Source: JABDJL01 sp963664065 (GTDB lineage: Bacteria > Pseudomonadota > Gammaproteobacteria > Xanthomonadales > SZUA-36). Taken from it: a stretch of DNA of 64,000 bases. Made by a program: the position numbers and the translations under genes. Where the stretch lies: assembly GCA_963664065.1 (NCBI GenBank), contig OY760942.1, positions 558,001 through 622,000 on the forward strand, written 5' to 3'. The notes beneath the pieces are model-generated. The model ran no database searches. It saw nothing but the letters and a program-made list of their open reading frames with translations, and was not told where the DNA came from. The stretch's first letter is position 1; every line of letters starts with the position of its first letter. Shown one piece after another: positions 25,619-34,015 of this stretch.

Positions 25619-27148
25619 CTAAAGACCTGCTAGCACTGCTGCGTAGATTTCTATGGCGTCCCAGAGATTCTGCAGCCGCAGGTTTTCGTTGGCGCCGTGC
25701 TGGTTGTTGTCATGGTTGGCAATCGGCAGGATTAACACGGGCGTTTTTAATACTCCATCCACGATGTAGATCGGCAGACTGCCGCCCATGGTGGGGGTCT
25801 GGATCAGTTTGTCTCCGGAGAGATTATTTAAAATAACCGAAATTCGCAGAGCCAGTGGCTCGTTAAATGATGCTCTATATGCAGGGTAACCGCCGAAAGA
25901 CGACCATTCGACTCGCGCAATGCGCCCATGCTCTGCTCGCTGCTCAGCAGTGGGCTCCGCAGATGTCACAAGATAACCCTGCTCCCGGATATGCTTTTCT
26001 ATAACGACACGTAAATGCTCCGGCGTCATATCCGGCACCAGGCGTAGTCCAATAGAGGCGGAAGCTGAAGGCTGAATGGCGTTCCGCGCCAAGGCGCCCA
26101 CATTACCACCGGAAATGCCGCGCAGGTTCATGGCCGGGCGGGAGATGGCGATTTCCAGGCGGCCTTCGGTTTCGGGCCGGGCAATGCCCATTTCCGCCAT
26201 CATTTGCTCGTCCATGCGAGGCGTTCGGGCAATTGCGGCCTTTTCTGCTTCGCTCAATGGCTGGAATTGCTCATAAAAACCGTCTATCTACACGTTGCCG
26301 TTGGTATCACGCATGCTGCCGATCAGATCGGTAAGCAGGGGAATCGGGTTAGGTGCCCAGTTCCCGTAATGACCGCCATGCAAAGGCCGGTTAGGCCCAT
26401 ACACGGTCAGGTTAAAGCCATAGGATCCGCGCACCCCGTATACCAACTGCCATTGCCGGCTTTGGTGGGCAGGGCCGTCACAGAATAACCAGAGATCCGC
26501 GCCTAACTTATCCTTATGCTTTTCCAGCATCGCACGGAGATTGGGAGAACCGGCTTCCTCTTCACCTTCCATGAACACCTTGAGGTTGACAGAAGGCTGA
26601 AACCCTATCGAATCCAGCGCGACAAGGGCCGACTGAAGCGCCACCACCGGCGCTTTGTCATCCCCGGCTGAACGGGCGAATATCCTGTGTTGAGGGTCAA
26701 ATGGTGCCTGCATGGCTACTTCTTTTCCTCCGTTCTCGACCATGCCATCTCGCATCACCGGTTTCCAGGGATCCGAAGCCCAGTCCGCCGGGTTTACTGG
26801 ATGGCCATCGTAATGAACATAGAGCAGAAGGGTGGTTTCAGCGCCGGGGGTCATGAGTTCGGCATATATTGCCGGATTGCTGCCGTCCAGCTCGAGCAAT
26901 TCTGTATCCATTCCTGCCTGTTCCAGCATGGCCATGATGTGATCGGCATTGCGGCGGATATTTTCCGTATCGCTGGCTACGTTCGGGATACTGAGCAGCT
27001 CAACAAAACGATCGACAATAACTTGCTCGTTAGCTTCGCGCCAGGCGCGAACATGATTGGCAGCATCGTGAGGACCGGCGTAAACAGGCAGGCATAAAAG
27101 GGCGGAAAACAGGCAAAACCAGCGGCGCGACATATTGAAATTATCCAT
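25619..27148 (-). pseudogene. M20-family metallopeptidase, split by an in-frame TAG
   Basis: A secreted zinc peptidase/deacylase with a signal peptide (RRWFCLFSALLCLPVYA). Metal-site motifs are LLLYVHYDGHPVNPADW, RSAGDDKAPVVAL and FMEGEEEAGSPNLR. After MRDTNGNV the codon at 26288-26290 is TAG (codon 287), and the same frame then runs IDGFYEQFQPLSEAEK through RGISGGNVG, TMGGSLPIYI and NHDNNQHGANENLRL (final metal/substrate region) to 25619. Without the stop it would be a normal 509-residue M20 protein. No frameshift is involved, so it is a point nonsense mutation or a sequence error. The downstream half alone would lack the catalytic site. Confidence 0.88.
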
Positions 27149-27302
27149 AATTTGAACGGCTTCACCTTAGGCCAGCGTCTACGACTCCGCAATACTTTGT
27201 TGCACAGGGGTAAATAATCATTTAGAGCCCGGCAAAAAACAGTTATCCTTGCGCCAACCCCTATTCAAGGACAACCGCTCTGGCGGAGAGGGCATTACCA
27301 GG

Positions 27303-29090
27303 ATGAAGCGGACGAATACTTCGAATCCGGACTTTTTTCACAAGGTCGTTGATTGCCAATGGGGGTGTCCTGCTCACACGGACGTGCCGGAGTACATTCG
27401 TCAGATTGCCCAGGGCAAATTCACCGAAGCCTATATGCTCAACCGGGAAAGCAATATATTCCCCGGTATCCTGGGCCGTGTCTGTGACCGCCCCTGCGAA
27501 CCCGCCTGCCGGCGGGGACGAACCAACGAAAAGCCGGTGGCAATATGCCGCCTGAAACGTGTTGCTGCCGACCATCGCGACGACATTACCGATCTGCTTC
27601 CGATCATCCCCAAGAACAAAATCGGCAAGAAAATTGCCTTGATCGGGGCGGGCTGCGCATCGTTGTCCGTGGCCAATGACCTGATGCCCATGGGTTATGA
27701 ATGCACGGTTTTTGAAGCACTACCGGTTACCGGTGGACTGATGAGATCAAATATCCCTGCATTTCGTCTGCCGGCGACCGTTCTGGATGAGGAAATCAAG
27801 CAGATTGTTGACATGGGCATCGATTTGCGCCTGAACAGCCCGGTTAACAGCATGAAAGAAATGCTGGATGAAGGCTTTGATGCGGTGTTTGTCGGAACCG
27901 GAGCGCCGAAAGGCAAAGAACTCAGGCTGCCCGGTCGCAATGAAGGCAATGACAACATCCATATTGGCATTGCCTGGCTGGAATCGGTGGCGTTTGGCCA
28001 CATTGACAGTATTGGCAAAAAAGTACTGATTATCGGTGTCGGCAATACCGCGATGGATTGTTGCCGTACATCATTACGTCTTGGCTCGAAAAACGTGAAG
28101 GTGATGGCGCGCAAGCCACGGGATTTTTTCAAGGCTTCTGACTGGGAACTCGAAGACGCTGAAGAAGAAAACGTTGAGATAGTGATCAATCGCTCACCGA
28201 AAGAATTCGTGATTGAGAAAGACAGGCTCATCGGCATGAATTTCGACATCATGGAATATGACATCGAAGACGGCCACATCAGGAAACAACGGGTCGTTGA
28301 CGAGGTGTTTATACCTTGTGACGACGTGGTGCTGGCGATTGGACAGGAAAACGCCTTCCCCTGGGTGGAGCGGGACATTGGCATCGAGTTTGACCAGTGG
28401 GACGTACCCGTTGTTGATCGCGTCACTTTCGAATCAAGCCTACCGGGTGTTTTTTTTGGCGGTGATGCGGCGTTCGGACCGGAAAACATCATCTGGGCGG
28501 TTGAGCATGGCCACCAGGCCGCCATCTCAATTCACCAGCACTGCTTTGAGAAACCCCTGACTGACCGCTTACCGGTAACCATGAACCTGGGCAGCCGCAA
28601 AATGGGCCTGCACGAATGGAGCTACTCCAACGATTTTGACCCGGCGGCACGACGGAAAATGGAACACGTATCACTGGAAAGCCGGTTCAAAGAACTGACC
28701 ACAGAAGTAGAGTTGGGATTCACCTGGGAACAGGCCAAACAGGAAGTGGAGCGCTGTCTGAACTGTGATATCCAGACGGTGTTTAACGATGACCTGTGCA
28801 TTGAATGTGATGCCTGCCTGGATATCTGCCCCACGGAGTGCCTGACCATCACAGCAGGCGGCGAAGAAGAGGATATTGTCTCGCGCCTGAAAGCGCCCAG
28901 GCAGGAACAGCAACAACCCTTGTTCGTATCCGGTGAACTGGTACAGACCGCCCGGGTGATGGTGAAAGATGAGAATCTTTGCATACATTGCGGACTGTGC
29001 GCTGAACGCTGCCCTACGGCGGCCTGGGATATGCAAAAATCTCTTCTCAACTTTCCCCGTGCGCACGACCACCGGGCGAACGGCGCATGA
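27303..29090 (+). CDS. FAD/Fe-S electron-transfer subunit of 2-oxoacid oxidoreductase (KorC-like)
   Basis: 595 residues from ATG 27303; a TTG at 27249 is possible. The N-terminus is like the small subunit of glutamate synthase, with Cys motifs CQWGCPAHTDVPEY and CDRPCEPACRRG for a [4Fe-4S] cluster. FAD (IALIGAGCASLSVAND) and NAD(P) (VLIIGVGNTAMDCCRTSLRLG) Rossmann motifs follow, then GVFFGGDAAFGPENIIWAVEHGHQAA. The C-terminus adds two ferredoxin motifs, CIECDACLDICPTECL and CIHCGLCAERCPTAAW. The FAD motif has GCAS where GPAG is usual. It overlaps the alpha subunit gene by 4 bp. The set matches three-subunit 2-oxoglutarate:NADP+ oxidoreductases such as KorABC of Azoarcus/Thauera, where this subunit passes electrons to NADP+. 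Confidence 0.88.
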   Translation: MKRTNTSNPDFFHKVVDCQWGCPAHTDVPEYIRQIAQGKFTEAYMLNRESNIFPGILGRVCDRPCEPACRRGRTNEKPVAICRLKRVAADHRDDITDLLPIIPKNKIGKKIALIGAGCASLSVANDLMPMGYECTVFEALPVTGGLMRSNIPAFRLPATVLDEEIKQIVDMGIDLRLNSPVNSMKEMLDEGFDAVFVGTGAPKGKELRLPGRNEGNDNIHIGIAWLESVAFGHIDSIGKKVLIIGVGNTAMDCCRTSLRLGSKNVKVMARKPRDFFKASDWELEDAEEENVEIVINRSPKEFVIEKDRLIGMNFDIMEYDIEDGHIRKQRVVDEVFIPCDDVVLAIGQENAFPWVERDIGIEFDQWDVPVVDRVTFESSLPGVFFGGDAAFGPENIIWAVEHGHQAAISIHQHCFEKPLTDRLPVTMNLGSRKMGLHEWSYSNDFDPAARRKMEHVSLESRFKELTTEVELGFTWEQAKQEVERCLNCDIQTVFNDDLCIECDACLDICPTECLTITAGGEEEDIVSRLKAPRQEQQQPLFVSGELVQTARVMVKDENLCIHCGLCAERCPTAAWDMQKSLLNFPRAHDHRANGA

Positions 29091-30895
29091 CTGAACGAAT
29101 CAACGATTTCGTCCTGAAAATTGCCACGGTCAATGGTACGGGTTCGGCCAGCGCGAATGGCCTGTTGATGAAAGCGCTGTTTCGGATGGGTGTGCCGGTA
29201 ACCGGAAAAAACATGTTTCCATCCAATATCCAGGGTCTGCCCACTTGGTACGAGGTTCGCGCCAACCTCAATGGTTACATGTCGCGCTCCGGTCGGGTGG
29301 ACGTGATGGTGGCCATGAATGCCCAGACCTATCAAAAGGATCTCGAAGAAGTCAGCCCGGGTGGGCTCCTGATTTACGATTCCACCTGGCCACGAGGTGA
29401 CACGCTGAATCGCCAGGACATAACGGTGCTGGGCGTGCCGTTGGCTGCCTTGTGTAATGAGCATTTCAGCGTCGCGCGGATTCGCATTCTGATGAAAAAC
29501 GTCGCCTACGTGGGCGTACTTTCCGCCCTGATGGGCATAGACCCGGACATACTGCGCAAGCTGCTGGAAGAAACGTTTGCTGCCAAACCCAAACTGATCG
29601 ACGGAAACCTCAAAGCAATCAAGCTGGGTTACGATTACGCGATGGAAAACTTTACCTGCCCTTTGCCGGTCCGTGCTGAGACCATGGGCGATAACGCCGG
29701 GCACATCCTGATTGATGGAAATTCCGCCGCCGCCCTGGGATGTGTTTACGCGGGGGCAACGGTCGGTGCCTGGTACCCGATTACCCCATCAACGTCCCTG
29801 ATGGACGCCTTTCAGGGATACTGCAACCGGTTCCGAAAGGATCCCGAAACCGGTGAAAACCGTTTTTGCATCATCCAGGCTGAAGACGAACTGGCCGCAG
29901 CCGGCATGATACTGGGGGCAAACTGGAGTGGTGCCCGCGCATTCACACCCACATCCGGGCCCGGCATTTCACTGATGAGTGAATTCATCGGTTTTGCCTA
30001 CTACGCCGAAATCCCGTCAGTGTTTTTCGATGTTCAACGCGTCGGTCCTTCAACCGGTATGCCAACTCGCACCCAGCAATGCGATGTCATGCTGTGCGCC
30101 TTTGCATCGCACGGAGATACCCGGCACCCGCTGCTTTTCCCTGCAGATCCACGCGAGTGTTTCGAAATGGCGGTCATGGCCTTTGACCTGGCTGAGCGTG
30201 TGCAAACACCGGTATTTGTTTTATCCGACCTGGATATCGGTATGAATGACTGGATGATCCCGGAGCTGGAGTGGGACGATGATTACCAGCCGGACCGTGG
30301 AAAGGTGCTTACCCCGGATGAGCTCAGAAAGATGGAGAAATTCCATCGCTACCTGGATAAAGACGGAGATGGCATTCCTTACCGCACCTATCCCGGCACC
30401 ACCCACAAAGGCGCTTATTTCGTCCGTGGTTCCGGACATAATCGCTATGGTGCATACACGGAAGACGCAGATGAATATCAGGACGTTCTGGATCGTCTGC
30501 TGGTCAAATGGGAAACCATGCGCGGGCTGGTACCCAAACCGGTATTAAGGAAAGCCTCCCGGGACACCAGCTTTGGCGTCATTGCCTATGGCAGTTCGGA
30601 TGGCGCAGTGAACGAAGCTCTGGACCGGCTGGCAGAACATGATTTTCATGCAGACTACCTGCGCATCCGGGCGTTCCCGTTCAGCGACGAGGTACTGGAA
30701 TTCCTGGCAACACACGACACCATCTTTGTCGTGGAGCAGAACCGTGATGCACAGCTACGATCCTTGCTGATTATCGAAACACCGGCCGATGATGAAAATC
30801 TCATCCGGGTATTGCACTATAACGGCATGCCAATCCCCAGCGATAGTGTGTTGAACGCGGTGCTTGACCATATCAAGCCGGAGGTCGCGGCATGA
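29087..30895 (+). CDS. korA: 2-oxoacid:acceptor oxidoreductase, gamma-alpha fusion subunit
   Basis: 602 residues. Residues 1-190 are the gamma domain (IATVNGTGSASANGLLMKAL, MSRSGRVDVMVAMN). From about 205 comes the pyrimidine-binding alpha domain (DGNSAAALGCVYAGATVGAWYPITPSTSLMDAF, IQAEDELAAAGMILGANWSGARAFTPTSGPG), then the domain III region (VFVLSDLDIGMNDWMIP) and a C-terminal GVIAYGSSDGAVNEALDRL segment. With the beta subunit it oxidatively decarboxylates a 2-oxoacid with CoA, releasing electrons to ferredoxin or to the flavoprotein encoded upstream. Both ends overlap their neighbours by 4 bp (ATGA), so the three genes are translationally coupled. 2-Oxoglutarate is the likeliest substrate but is inferred. 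Confidence 0.92.
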   Translation: MTERINDFVLKIATVNGTGSASANGLLMKALFRMGVPVTGKNMFPSNIQGLPTWYEVRANLNGYMSRSGRVDVMVAMNAQTYQKDLEEVSPGGLLIYDSTWPRGDTLNRQDITVLGVPLAALCNEHFSVARIRILMKNVAYVGVLSALMGIDPDILRKLLEETFAAKPKLIDGNLKAIKLGYDYAMENFTCPLPVRAETMGDNAGHILIDGNSAAALGCVYAGATVGAWYPITPSTSLMDAFQGYCNRFRKDPETGENRFCIIQAEDELAAAGMILGANWSGARAFTPTSGPGISLMSEFIGFAYYAEIPSVFFDVQRVGPSTGMPTRTQQCDVMLCAFASHGDTRHPLLFPADPRECFEMAVMAFDLAERVQTPVFVLSDLDIGMNDWMIPELEWDDDYQPDRGKVLTPDELRKMEKFHRYLDKDGDGIPYRTYPGTTHKGAYFVRGSGHNRYGAYTEDADEYQDVLDRLLVKWETMRGLVPKPVLRKASRDTSFGVIAYGSSDGAVNEALDRLAEHDFHADYLRIRAFPFSDEVLEFLATHDTIFVVEQNRDAQLRSLLIIETPADDENLIRVLHYNGMPIPSDSVLNAVLDHIKPEVAA

Positions 30896-31947
30896 CCTAT
30901 ATTGCAAAACCGCGCATCGATATGCCCGGAGAGATGCTCAACGAGATTGGATTAAAGCGGCGGGATTACGAAGGTGTGCTGTCCACGCTTTGTGCCGGCT
31001 GCGGACACGATTCCATAACAGCGGCCATCGTTCAGGCGTTCTGGGAACTTTCCATTCGACCTAAAACGGTGATCAAGTTATCCGGCATCGGTTGCTCGTC
31101 CAAGACCCCGGCTTATTTCATTGAAGGAGCACATGGCTTTAACTCGGTTCACGGCCGCATGCCGTCGGTCGCTACCGGTGCGCTGGCAGCCAACCGCGAC
31201 CTGGTTTGTATTGCCATTTCCGGAGACGGGGATTCGCTGTCCATCGGCTTCGGCCAGTTTGGTCACGTGATCCGGCGCAATGTGAATATGCTTTATATCA
31301 TCGAGAACAACGGCGTATACGGGCTGACCAAGGGTCAATTCTCAGCTTCGGCAGACCCGGGCAGCAAGGCCAAGAAGGGCGAAGTCAATCGCATGAAAGC
31401 CATTGATCCGGTTGCCACCGCGATCGCCCTGGGCGGCAGCTTCGCGGCACGCAGCTTTTCCGGAGATCGTGATCAACTGGTGCCGTTGATCAAGGCGGGT
31501 GTCACACACCCGGGATGCGCGATTCTCGATGTCGTTTCCCCATGCGTGACATTCAATGATCATGAAGGCTCAACCAGGAGTTATGCGTACACCCGCGAAC
31601 ACTACTATTCGGCGATTCAAACGGATTTTGTTCCACCATCCTCCGAGATCAAGGCCAAATATGATGAGGGCTCTACCCTGCCGGTCACCATGCACGATGG
31701 CAGCACCCTGCTGCTAAAAAAAACCGACCCGGAATATGACCCCACAGATCGTAGCGCGGCGATGAAATACCTTGAAACGCACAGCCGGCGTGGTGAGGTG
31801 GTTACCGGCCTGATGTTTATGAACCAGGGTTTGCCGGAAATGCATGCGATATCCGAGACCGCTGTACAACCGTTGACGCACATGGATTTCGAAACGCTGA
31901 ACCCTGGCAGTCAGGCACTGGCTGATCTCCAAAAGGGTTTGCGCTAA
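30892..31947 (+). CDS. korB: 2-oxoacid:acceptor oxidoreductase, beta subunit
   Basis: 351 residues. It binds thiamine diphosphate through ISGDGDSLSIGFGQFGHVIRRN...IENNGVYGLTKGQ (GDGD...N motif) and a [4Fe-4S] cluster through LCAGCGHDSI and GIGCSSKTPAYF, with a further Cys in SPCVTFNDH. HGRMPSVATGALAANRDL is the usual lead-in to the TPP motif. It is the last gene of the operon, overlapping the alpha subunit by 4 bp. The amidohydrolase begins 23 bp later and may share the transcript. Confidence 0.93.
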   Translation: MTYIAKPRIDMPGEMLNEIGLKRRDYEGVLSTLCAGCGHDSITAAIVQAFWELSIRPKTVIKLSGIGCSSKTPAYFIEGAHGFNSVHGRMPSVATGALAANRDLVCIAISGDGDSLSIGFGQFGHVIRRNVNMLYIIENNGVYGLTKGQFSASADPGSKAKKGEVNRMKAIDPVATAIALGGSFAARSFSGDRDQLVPLIKAGVTHPGCAILDVVSPCVTFNDHEGSTRSYAYTREHYYSAIQTDFVPPSSEIKAKYDEGSTLPVTMHDGSTLLLKKTDPEYDPTDRSAAMKYLETHSRRGEVVTGLMFMNQGLPEMHAISETAVQPLTHMDFETLNPGSQALADLQKGLR

Positions 31948-31970
31948 ACCGCCTGAGCACGAGAATCACC

Positions 31971-33992
31971 ATGACCCATCGAATACTACAGCTCAGCCTG
32001 TTGACGATCGGAATTTATTCCGGCCTGCTTTTTTCGGACGATCAACAGGAAGCGGATCTGGTTTTTAAAAATTTCGATTGGCTGACCAATGGCGTCAAGT
32101 CCGGCAGCCTTCGTCTCACAATAAATCAAGATGATGGTACCCGGACAGCCAGGTTTGAGTTTAACGACCGGGGCAGGGGGCCGAAGATTCACGAAGTCAC
32201 CCGTTTTGCTGCCGATGGGCAGGTCTCGGAACTGCAAATTTCCGGTCATTCCTACATGGGAGCGCAAGTGGATGAGCATTTGCAGCGCTCGGATTTCATG
32301 ACACGGTGGCGCAGTAAGCTCGAGCAGGGTTCTTCGGACAAATCCGGGGCTTTCTACCTGGCCAATGACGGCACACCCGAGCAGACAGCCATGCTGGCCC
32401 GGGCATTACTGGCCAGCGATGACGGCAGCCTCGGCCTGCTGCCCAATGGCCGGGCCAGCATCAGCGAGCTTGATGCGTTTGACAGGTCAACAACAGCCAG
32501 AACCGTGACCCTCAGCCTCTATGCCATCAATGGCATTGGCATGGATCCCCAATTTCTTTGGCTTGATGAAAACAAGGAGTTGTTCGGCATTGCGTCCGGC
32601 TGTGTCGGCATGGTGCCGGAAGGCTGGGCCCATATCATGGGAGAACTGCAGGCCCGACAGGAAAAGGCGGAACAGGCGTTTCACCGGGCGCGCTCGGTGC
32701 CGCTGACGCACAAACTGCCTGCCAAATATGCGATTACCCATGTAAATGTTGTAGATGTAGTGACGGGCACGCTGCTTGAAAACCAGTCCGTAACGGTTAA
32801 AGACGGTTTGATTCAAAGCGTTTCTGAATCAACACCGGATACCGATGGCCTGAAACTGATTGATGCAATGGGAAGCTTCCTGATCCCCGGGCTATGGGAC
32901 ATGCACAGCCATATTTCCCTGGAACAGGGGCTACTGCACGTGGCTGCCGGAGTCACCACCATTCGCGATATGGGTAACAACCCGGAGCAATACAGCGCTG
33001 TTCGTGACAGCTTTGATTCCGGCGCCGTGGTCGGTCCACGTGCTTATGCCGCGGGTTTCATCGATCGCAAAAGCCCCTATTCCGCGCCCATTAAGGCACT
33101 GGCGGAATCGCAGGAAGAAGCGCTGGAACTGGTGCGCAAATATTCAGATATGGCCTATCCCCAGATCAAGATCTACTCGTCCATTGAGCCGGACTGGGTA
33201 GCGCCCATCGCAAAAGAGGTTCATGCCCGCGGTATGCGCCTGTCGGGACACATACCGTCATTCATGACAGCCGAGCGGGCTGTCATGGACGGTTTCGATG
33301 AAATCCAGCATATCAACATGTTGTTCCTTAATTTCCTGGCCGGCCCCGAAGACGACACACGCACACCGCTACGCTTCACGCTGGTGGCGGAAAAAGGGGG
33401 GGCACTGGACCTTGACTCGACTGAGGTCACAGCTTTCCTCGGACTGCTTAAGACCAATGAAGTAGTCATCGATCCGACCGTGGCCATTTTCGACAATATG
33501 TTTCGGCACCGCTCGGGTGATTTGAGCCCCTCGTTTGCAATGGTGGCAGACCATTTCCCGCCCGCAGTGAAACGCGGCATGCTGGCGGGGCGAATGAATA
33601 TCAATGAAGAAAACGCAGCACTTTATTCAAGCGCGGCCGATGCGTTGTTGAAGATGCTTCGCAAACTTTACGACCATGGGATCAAAATCGTCGCCGGCAC
33701 CGACAGCCTTCCGGGTTTCGGCCTGCACCGCGAACTGGAGTTGTATCAAAAAGCAGGAATCCCGGCAGCCGAGGTCCTGAAGCTGGCTACGCTGGGTGCT
33801 GCCGAACTGATGGGTGCGTCAGGCACATCCGGGTCAATTACGGTGGGTAAACAGGCCGATTTTGTGCTGCTCGCGGCAAATCCATTGCAAGACATCTGTG
33901 CAGTACGTACTACACAACTGGTGTTCAAGGGCGACCGTTACTACAAGAGCGCCCAGATGTACCAGGCAGTGGGTATAAAGCCCTTTAAGTAG
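31971..33992 (+). CDS. Secreted amidohydrolase with an extra N-terminal domain
   Basis: 673 residues with an N-terminal signal (LQLSLLTIGIYSGLLFS). Residues 30-245 form a beta-rich domain of unknown family (VFKNFDWLTNGVKSGSLRLTI, GPKIHEVTRFAADGQ). From ~250 the metal-dependent amidohydrolase begins: ITHVNVVDVVTGTLLENQSV, then FLIPGLWDMHSHISLEQGLL (HxH metal ligands), LSGHIPSFMTAERAV, FDEIQHINML and VAGTDSLPGFGLHRELELY (catalytic Asp), closing with SITVGKQADFVLL. The family includes imidazolonepropionase- and prolidase-like hydrolases. The substrate cannot be told. It begins 23 bp after the Kor operon. Confidence 0.87.
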   Translation: MTHRILQLSLLTIGIYSGLLFSDDQQEADLVFKNFDWLTNGVKSGSLRLTINQDDGTRTARFEFNDRGRGPKIHEVTRFAADGQVSELQISGHSYMGAQVDEHLQRSDFMTRWRSKLEQGSSDKSGAFYLANDGTPEQTAMLARALLASDDGSLGLLPNGRASISELDAFDRSTTARTVTLSLYAINGIGMDPQFLWLDENKELFGIASGCVGMVPEGWAHIMGELQARQEKAEQAFHRARSVPLTHKLPAKYAITHVNVVDVVTGTLLENQSVTVKDGLIQSVSESTPDTDGLKLIDAMGSFLIPGLWDMHSHISLEQGLLHVAAGVTTIRDMGNNPEQYSAVRDSFDSGAVVGPRAYAAGFIDRKSPYSAPIKALAESQEEALELVRKYSDMAYPQIKIYSSIEPDWVAPIAKEVHARGMRLSGHIPSFMTAERAVMDGFDEIQHINMLFLNFLAGPEDDTRTPLRFTLVAEKGGALDLDSTEVTAFLGLLKTNEVVIDPTVAIFDNMFRHRSGDLSPSFAMVADHFPPAVKRGMLAGRMNINEENAALYSSAADALLKMLRKLYDHGIKIVAGTDSLPGFGLHRELELYQKAGIPAAEVLKLATLGAAELMGASGTSGSITVGKQADFVLLAANPLQDICAVRTTQLVFKGDRYYKSAQMYQAVGIKPFK

Positions 33993-34015
33993 CCAGTAGG
34001 TGCGACCACTATTAA

